A program made the translations under genes and the position numbers. Of a stretch of DNA of 64,000 bases, positions 55,858 through 64,000 are shown in pieces. Every line of letters starts with the position of its first letter. The first letter of the stretch is position 1. The notes below the pieces were generated by a model. That model did no database searches. It saw only the letters and a program-made list of their open reading frames with translations, and was not told the origin of the DNA. The DNA comes from Macrobrachium rosenbergii (taxonomy: Eukaryota; Arthropoda; Malacostraca; Decapoda; Palaemonidae), in contig NC_089781.1 of the NCBI RefSeq assembly GCF_040412425.1, forward strand, positions 48,386,203-48,450,202, given 5' to 3'.

Positions 55858-57597
55858 CTTGGGAGCGTTTACGGCAGTATAGGAACTAAGTTTCAAACAA
55901 TGCAGTTGATTAATACATTAAATAAAGCACATTGCTTTTTATTTTTCACTATGGGATATCATTGTTTGAAATAAGAGGTTGTAACGTAGATGTTCAATAT
56001 CAAAGACCAGAAGAGTTTCATCATTTCCCAAAACTGAAAGCAGGAAGCTGATCAGAAAAGCTTAATGCACAATTAATAAGGAAAAACAATTTCGCGGTTT
56101 TTTCCAAAACAAATTATTTCGGGTTTGGGACTAATTATAGCACTAAAAATAACACATCTTTACCAAGATTAAGTTTTCGACAGCATTTTATTTTACTATT
56201 TCTGTTTTAATTAGTAGTTTAACAACCAATAAGTGAAATCACAAGGATAGAAATCAATACGGAGCCAAAACAAGAATACAGGCATATTTTAATAAATATG
56301 GCAATTTCTATCAACTCAGACCAACGAATGAAATAAAAATATATTTTGACTTGTTCTACCCATACGAAGGCACAGCCAATAATTAAGACCAAAAAAAAAA
56401 AAAGCAAATATACTTTATTATATGTGAAAACCCCACCAATGCTATGTTCAATGGCAAAAAAAAAAAGATCAAGAAAATATATTGAAGAACTACGAATCCG
56501 TGAAACGATTGCATAATATTTTCAGGGCATTTAAAACGCCACAAGAGATAGTTTCCTCTTATATTAGCTTTCTTTCGAAAATGGAGTTGCACTCTGACAA
56601 TATGAATAATATAAATGCAACTGAAAACAATGACGAGATATTTAACAAACGTAATGGATTTGTGGGTAACGTAATTTACATACTGAAACGCTTAACGTTT
56701 AGTAATCACGGAGACTTTGAAACACAAAACAAGAAATAAAATGTTCAGTATTAAGAACAAGAAAAGTGTAATTACATTTAGTGCAACGGGTCTTAAATAA
56801 TTATTCTTGATGGGATTAAGAAATCAATCTTGGCAGAATTTTTCTTTTAAGTCAATATTTTTTTTTCTTATTCATCCATGAAAAATTTTAAACAGCAGTC
56901 ATCAAGTAATTAAGAAATTCATTTAATCATCAAGAAATTATGAAATTTATCACAGCATACTATTTCAAGTTCTTGGATAATTTTCATGAAGGGCTTAGGA
57001 AACAAATTTCGTCGGACTTCTTTTTCAAAATTAATAATCTATTTCTCACATATCTTAATCGGCAATTATTCAGAAATTAAGAAATCTATGCAGAATACTT
57101 TTGTAATTATAAATATTTTTCTACACAATGCTCTTACAATAATTATCATCAAGAAATTAATATATATTTAACAAAATACAATTTTTCCATTTCTGTAGTG
57201 AAATATTTTTATATAAGAAAAGTCCTAAAAATTACGATGAAGTGAAGAAATCTATTGCAGCATTTTTTTTTCGTTACGATCCTGGATTTGCATGTGTCAA
57301 AGATAACCTCGACCACTCTCAAAAATATACAATACTGATTTTCCGTTATTCAGCCGACTGGTCAAAAAAGGCCTTATCATGTTTACTAGACAAGCTGAAT
57401 AAATAACAAAAATCAACGGACTTCAAAGTTTAGGTCAAGAAAAAAAGCAAATGGATGAAACATAAAATCACACAAAACAAAGATATCAGTTAACATCTAA
57501 AGATACAGACACTTCTTACGTCTTGAACTGTAAAACGTTGACTGCTCAACTCTCCTCGCTGCTGGGAGAAAGGGAGCTGGTGATGGAATGATACATG
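55858..57597. other. AT-rich DNA, no gene seen
   Basis: About 1.7 kb of AT-rich sequence. The phrase (A)TCAAGAAATT recurs several times between 56,900 and 57,160 as a loose repeat. The 85-codon plus frame 56,482-56,739 shows no known motif. Confidence 0.45.
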
Positions 57598-58017
57598 TAC
57601 AGTCACTCAAAAATGTTTTGCAACATGTTCCAGAAGTTTTCGTTTACCTAACAGTAATTTGTTCTTTTGATATTTACAAGGAAATGTAATTTTCTTATTC
57701 GATTTTGGTTATTAATCATACGGTTAACAATATAAAAAGAATGGTGAGTGAAAAATTCATATTACGAAAAATGACGTTTAAAACATTTTCAAAAATTTCA
57801 CTTCAGATGATCAGGCAAAAGAGTCAAAGAAGAAACTATATTTCGAATCCAGATAAAAGCTTATTGACTAATAAAATAATATTGAATAACCATCAATGAA
57901 ATTATATATATATAAAGAAAGAAAGAATTCAACCATTATCGTTGTCAAAAACAAAAAAGAAAAAATCTCATAACGTCGTATGTTATCGTGTGACTCCACA
58001 TTCGGGCAGGAAAAGCT

Positions 58018-58535
58018 TAAACTGTCTCGTCACTAAGCCGGACCACAATCATTAGCTTGCATAAGACTAATGTTTCTATCGTAGATATTGCTCGGCAGCT
58101 TAGCGTACATAAAACAACCATGTATAGAGGGATACAGCAACAGAGAGAACGAGGAAACATGATAAATTCATTGTAAAAACTGGAGGACAACCTCATTGTT
58201 GCACTACTGTTAATTATCATCATCGGATGATCACTGAAGGAGCTCCGCCTAACTCCCCCCTGACTACCGATGTTGCTACAAAGAGAGAACATTACGCTCT
58301 CCCTTCAAGTTGCTGCTCAAACCATCCGTAACAGGCTACATGAGACCAAGATATTATTTCATCATACTCCTGCCAAGAAACACTTCACATCAGCGAAACA
58401 CAAAGAATAGAGGCTAGGGTTTGCGTTATAGTATAATCCAGTAGCCGATGATTTCTGTACTAGTCATCTTTTGCGATGAGGAGGAGACATTCTCCACTGA
58501 TGAGCATGGTAGTCTTCTTCACTGCTGGCATTTAG
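58018..58535 (+). pseudogene. Tc1-like transposase (broken)
   Basis: This encoded the cut-and-paste enzyme that binds the terminal inverted repeats. The first 49-codon open part gives TTIISLHKTNVSIVDIARQL then SVHKTTMYRGIQQQRERGN, a paired-type helix-turn-helix as in Tc1 transposases. After stops, LTTDVATKREHY and VAAQTIRNRLHETKILFHHT follow in other frames (58,255-58,350). Near 58,468-58,530 the catalytic-core signature VIFCDEEETFSTDEHG and HCW can be read, which corresponds to the second Asp region of the DDE/D triad. The final catalytic region was not found. The gene has several stops and frameshifts. It lies inside the inverted ends listed above. Confidence 0.75.
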
Positions 58536-58703
58536 CATTAACTAAATTAATGTTGAACTTCTAGCTAATTTTAATTCTTTAGAAACTTAGATAATAAGAA
58601 ATACAAAAATAGGCGTTATATATTCAGTTAACTTCATAAGAGGCATCAAAATGATAGGCCTAAGTAGCAATGAAAGAAATGAGAAATTACACATGATAAC
58701 AGC

Positions 58704-58812
<109 letters not shown>

Positions 58813-59145
58813 CGATTATATTCTATTTATTACAAAAATAGACGTGAAATCTGTTAGTCTAGTTCAGTATATTTTATATTAAGTTTCACTAGTTCACAAT
58901 ATACATAGGATTAGTCATTCAAAAATTTAATTAATAATAATGTGAAGCAAATCTTTACAAAATTCGTATTTGTTGATGTTAATAAGACTAACAGTTCAAC
59001 TTGTAACAGTCGTATGTCTACAAAGTTCACACATATGAAGGAGATAAAACAACGATAGTGATGGCAGTTGGAGATGAAAATATTAAAACATAAGAACAGC
59101 GATGAACTCTGAAGTATTATAGTAACATCCTTTAATTAAGTAAAA

Positions 59146-59310
59146 TATGACAACAGTAAGCAGTATCAGAAAAAGTCCTGCTTAAGGGAAACTGCAGGTA
59201 ATTTCTCGGACCCACCAGGACAGGGATCAGATAATAATTATGACAGCAGTAGCAGTATCAGAAAAACCTGCTTAAAGAGCTGGGTAATTTCTAGGACCCC
59301 ACCCACTGAG
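59146..59310. repeat. Local tandem duplication, unit about 90 bp
   Basis: ATGACAACAGTAAGCAGTAT then CAGAAAAAGTCCTGCTTAA and GGTAATTTCTCGGACCCACC (59,146-59,218) is repeated with changes at 59,239-59,307 (ATGACAGCAGTAGCAGTATC and GGTAATTTCTAGGACCCCAC). Confidence 0.75.
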
Positions 59311-59432
59311 TATTCGAGTTGTTTCGCAGCGCTTACAACAGGATTTGCCATATAGCGCCAGATATTAAGCTATTATAGCTGTTGTCCGAAAAGTTTCAGT
59401 ATATTGCAAAACTTTTTTGAGTGCTTCACAGA

Positions 59433-60099
59433 TACTGCAAATCAACAGATTCTTTTACCCAAAATGGCTCGCGTGTTGGAAGTCTCCCTCAAATCAACAA
59501 GAAGGCGCCGGCACCGATACTCCTGCGCATTAACAGTCATAAGTAAAAGATGACACCCACATTTTAAATATACTTTAATGCACCTAATCATATTTTTTCA
59601 TCCTCTAAGTCACATTTGTTATTATTTTTAAAGTAATGGTTAGGAGTATTTTGATTTATTTTGATTTACGGGCATGAGTCAGGGGGTACAGTACAGTAAC
59701 TTCAGATAATAAATTCTTAGCTTTGAGAATAACTGGAGGATAGGATATCAAATAACAAATTAGAAGTAACTGGGGGTGCAACGGTCAATGAGTATATTAC
59801 GTTCTGGGCTGGAGATTGGCTGAGCCATGTGTATAGAAGACGGAATAGTATGAGATATCTCTGGGGGTGGGTTGCCCGCTTGGTAGAAGAGAGGTAGTGG
59901 TAGGCCAAAGGGAGACATGGTTGAGGACACTGAGGCAGGAAGCCCAGGAGATGAGTGTTGGGAGGATCTGGAGGAGTTAACCCAGGACAGAATGTGATTG
60001 GTGTGAGTTCATGAGTCAGCTATGCATCCCGTAGAGACCACATAAAATGATTGATTGATTGCTTGATTATATTTTTCCCTCTCCATGAAACAGGTCTAC
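59433..60099. other. Intergenic DNA, no gene seen
   Basis: No coding motif recognised. A TGATTGATTGCTTGATTA run at 60,050-60,068 is a short repeat just left of the minisatellite. Confidence 0.5.
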
Positions 60100-60104
60100 T
60101 CTTC

Positions 60105-63100
60105 TATCGGCGTCGTATAACTCCGCCGACATAACAACAACTACACCAACAACCCGTCGACAACTACGCCGACATCGCTTCCCAGCAACCACGCCGACAA
60201 CAACAGCAACTACACCAGCAACCGCGTCGACAACTACATACGACATCAACTTCAACAATACGCCCGACAACAACCTCAACAACTACACCAACAACCCGTT
60301 AAACCTTCATTGACATCAACTTCAACAACCACGCCGACAAGCAACAACAACTACACCAGCAACCCGTCGACAACTACATGGGCATCAACTTCAACAACCA
60401 TGCGACAACAACCTCAACAACAACTGCACCAGCAACCACGTCAAACAACTGCATTGACATCGCTTCAACAACCACGCCGACAACAACAACTACACCAACA
60501 ACCGTCGACAACTACATCGACATCAGCTTCAACAACCACGCCCGACAACAACCTCAACAACAACAACTGCACCAACAACCACGTGGAAACAACTACGACG
60601 ATCAACTTCAACAACCACGCGCCGACAACAACAACAACTACACCAACAGCCCGTGAGCAGCTACGCCGACATCAACTTCAACAGCTTCCGCCAACAACAA
60701 CCTCGACAGCAACAGCTACACCAGCAATACGTCGACAACTACATGGGCATCAACTAACAACCATGCCAGCAACAGCCTCGACAACATCAACAGCTACACC
60801 AACAACCACGTCGACATCAACAACCATGCCAACAACAACCTCGACAACAACAACAGCTACACCAACAACCACGTCGACAACTACATCGACATCAACTTCA
60901 ACAACCACGCTGACAACAACCTCCACAACAACAGCTACACCAACAACCACGTCAACAACTTCGACATCAACTTCAGCATCCGCATGCGACAACAACCTGG
61001 GCAACAACGACATTACACACCAACAACCCGTGCGACCAACCATGCGACATCAGCTTCAACATCCACGCCCGACAACAACCTCGACAACAAAGTCAACCTT
61101 CATCGACATCAACTTCAGCCTCCGCCGACCAGCAACGGTTACGCAACAACGTCAACAACAACCATGGGCATCGCTTCAACATCGCATGACAACAACCTGG
61201 GCAACAACAGCGCTACACCAATAACGTCAACAACTAAATAGACATCAACCAGCATCACGCCAACAACAACCTGCGACAGCAACAGTACACCAGCAACCAC
61301 GTCAACAGCTATGCGACATCAACTTCAGCATCGCGACAACAACCTCGACAGCAACAGCTACACCAACAACGTCAACAACTTCATCGACATCAACTTCAGC
61401 ATCCGCGCCGACAACAACCTCGACAACAACAGCTACACCAGCAACCCGTCAACAACTTCAGCATCACGCCCGACAACAACCTACGACGTAACAGCTACAC
61501 AACAAACGTCAACAACTTCATGTTCATCAACTTCAACATCCCACGCCGACAACAACCTCGACAGCAACGGCTACACCAACAAGCGTCAACAACTTCATCG
61601 ACATCAACTTCAACATCACGCCCGACAACAGCCTGGAAACAACAAGCGTCAACAACTTCATAAACATCGGCTTCAACATCCGCGCTGACAACAACAAAAC
61701 TTCACCAACAACGTCAACAACCGCCGACATCAACCAGCATCGCATGAAACCAACAACCTCGTAGCAACAGCTACACCAACAAGCGTCAACGCTTCATCGA
61801 CATCAACTGACATCACTCGACAGCAACCTGCGACAGCAATGGCGCATTCACGCCAACAGCGTCCAGCAGCCATGACGTCAGCTTCAACATCCACGCCGAC
61901 AACAACCTCGACAGCAACAGCTACCAACAACGTCAACAACCATCGGCATCAACTTCAACATCACGCCCGACAACCTCGACAACAACAGGTACACCAACCG
62001 CGGCAACAACTTCGCCGACATCAACTTCAACATCCACACCGACAACAACCTCGACATAACAGCTACACCAACAACCGTCCAACAACTTCATCGAGCATCA
62101 ACTTCAACATCCTCCGACAACAACCTCGACAGCAGCAGCACTACACCAACAAACGTCAACAACTTCATCGATATCGCTTCAACATCCGACAACAACCTCG
62201 ACAACAACAGCTACACCAACAACCACGTCAACAACCGACATCAACCTCAACATCCCGCGCCGACAACAACAGCGCTACGCAACCGTCAACAACTTCGCCG
62301 ACATCAACTTCAACATCACGCTGACAACAACCTCGAGCAACAACAACTGCACCAACAACGTCAACAGCTTCCATGAGCATCAACTTCAACATCACATAGA
62401 AATAACCTTAGCTACACCAGCAACCACGTCAACAACTTCGCCGACATCGCTTCAACATCCGCGCTGCGACAACAACCTCGACAACAACGGCTACACCAAC
62501 AACGTCAACAACTACGCCGACATCAGCTTCAACATCACGCCGACAGCAACAGCTACACCAACAACATCAACAACTTCATGGGCGTAACCAACATCACGCC
62601 CGACAGCAACCTGGGCAACAGCTACACCAACAACCGTCCAGCAATTTCATGGAAGCATCAGCTCAACATCCGCATGCGACAGCAACCTAGGCAACAACAG
62701 CTACACCAACAGCGTCGACAACTTCCATCGACATCCAACTTCAACATCGCCCGACAACCATAAACAGCAACAGCTACTGTAGCGTCAACAACTTCATTGA
62801 CATCAACTTCAACATCCACGCCGACAACAACCTCGACAACAACAGCTACACCAACAAGAGATAGAACCACGTCAACAACTTCATCGACATCAACTTCAAC
62901 ATCCACGCCGACAACAACCTCGACAACAACAGCTACACCAACAAACGTCAACAACTTCATCGACATCCTTCAACGTCACGCCGACAACAACCTCGACAAC
63001 AACAGCTACACCAGCAACCATCAACAACTACGCCGACATCAACCCCAACGTCCATGCGAACAACCTGCGACAACAACGGCTACACCAACAACGTCAACAA

Positions 63101-64000
63101 CTTCATCGACATCAACTTCCAACATCATAAAGCAACAACCTCGACAACAACAGCTACACCAACAACCACGTCAACAACTACGCCGACATAACTTCAGCAT
63201 CCACGCGCCCGACAGCAACCTGCGACAACAACAGCTGCACCAACAGCCACGTCAACAACTTCGCCGACATCAACTTCCAGCATCCACGCCGACAACAACC
63301 TCGACAACAACAGCTACACCAACAACGTCAACAACTTCATCGACATCAACTTCAACATCCACGCCGACAACAACCTCGACAACAACAGCTACACCAACAA
63401 CCACATCAACAACTTCATCGACATCAACTTCAACATCCATGCCGACAACAACCTCGACAACAACAGCTACACCAACAACGTCAACAACTTCATCGACATC
63501 AACTTCAACATCCACGCCGACAACAACCTCGACAACAACAGCTACGCAACAACCGTCAACAACTTCGCCGACATCAACTTCAACATCCCACATGACAACA
63601 ACCTCGACAACAACAACTACACACCAACAACGTCAACAACTTCATTGACTTCAACTTCAGCATCCGCATGAGCAACAACACATGCACCAACAACCACGTC
63701 CAACAACTTCATCGACATCAACCAACATCCCGCATGACCAACCTCGACAACAACAGCTACCAGCTTAGCGTCAACAACTTCGTTGACATCAACTTCAACA
63801 TCCGCGCCCGACAACAGCCTCGACAACAACGGCTGCACCAACAACCCGTCAACAACTTCGCCGACATCAACTTCAGCATCCCGCACGCCCGCGACAACAA
63901 CAGCTACACCAACAACGTCAACAACTTCATCGACATCAACTTCAACATCCACGCCGACAACAACCTCGACAACAACAGCTACACCAACAACCACGTCAAC
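60105..64000. repeat. 75-78-bp minisatellite array, Thr/Ser-rich if translated, runs off the window
   Basis: About fifty units of the type CAACTTCATCGACATCAACT, then TCAACATCCACGCCGACAAC, AACCTCGACAACAACAGC and TACACCAACAACCACGT. The anchor CATCCACGCC is at 63,281, 63,356, 63,434 (CATCCATGCC) and 63,509, giving steps of 75, 78 and 75. Plus-strand frames read TSTSTSTPTTTSTTTATPTT (mucin-like), QQLHQQPRQQL or NNFIDINFN; minus frames are Val/Asp-rich. The longest frames are 304 codons (60,310-61,224) and 283 codons (62,797-63,648). Frequent one- or two-base indels break every frame. It may be non-coding satellite DNA or a mucin-like exon obscured by errors. Confidence 0.85.

Noticed and set aside
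56482..56739. 85-codon plus-strand frame as a small gene
   Set aside because: Asn/Lys-rich composition matches AT-rich DNA; no motif or splice evidence.
60105..64000. CRISPR-like array
   Set aside because: Units are contiguous with no unique spacers, period is 75-78 bp, and the genome is eukaryotic; it is a minisatellite.

Overview
This is eukaryotic repeat-dense DNA, most likely from a decapod crustacean. The inference rests on the extreme load of (TA)n, (GA)n/(CT)n and (AAT)n microsatellites, on several dispersed repeats whose sequence I remember as typical of decapod genomes, on DIRS-type retrotransposons, and on a host gene fragment with spliceosomal introns. No species can be fixed from the sequence. 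There are no bacterial operons, rRNA genes or CRISPR arrays.

Layout. 1-11.8 kb: AT-rich intergenic DNA with about fifteen microsatellites, a TIR-flanked repeat with tRNA-like polymerase III boxes set among (TA)n tracts (5.87-6.5 kb), two degenerate tandem repeats (45-bp unit at 5.1-5.5 kb, 100-bp unit at 7.6-8.0 kb) and a foldback MITE (8.65-8.89 kb). 12.0-12.5 kb is a run of N. 12.5-36.9 kb is dominated by three DIRS-like tyrosine-recombinase retrotransposons, all coding on the minus strand. Element 1 (12,525-27,122, cut by the gap) is split by element 2 (16,661-24,996), and element 3 (28,550-36,905) lies to the right. Elements 2 and 3 show the full DIRS plan: gag, reverse transcriptase/RNase H, tyrosine recombinase, long inverted terminal repeats and an internal complementary region that joins the complements of both ends. 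All carry frameshifts and look dead.

Element 3 itself interrupts an older unit. About 27.2-40.9 kb is bounded by diverged long terminal inverted repeats of roughly 450-600 bp. Inside lie broken pieces of a gene with a PIN/XPG-like nuclease motif and a cysteine-rich tail, on the plus strand. I know this gene only as an uncharacterised multi-copy animal protein. Its placement between TIRs suggests a DNA transposon that may be undescribed, and it is the best novelty candidate here.

41-60 kb is AT-rich and holds the only recognisable host gene: two adjacent exons (50,621-50,766 and 51,051-51,130, plus strand) of a carbohydrate sulfotransferase, including the PAPS-binding segment. Around it are two copies of a SINE-like repeat, two copies of a palindromic MITE, a hAT-type MITE (53,101-53,373), a broken Tc1-like transposon (about 57.6-59.4 kb) and a cluster of GATA-type motifs (49.0-49.5 kb). 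From 60.1 kb to the window end runs a 75-78-bp minisatellite whose unit can be read as a Thr/Ser-rich, mucin-like peptide.

Nesting gives relative ages: the TIR unit is older than element 3, and element 1 is older than element 2.
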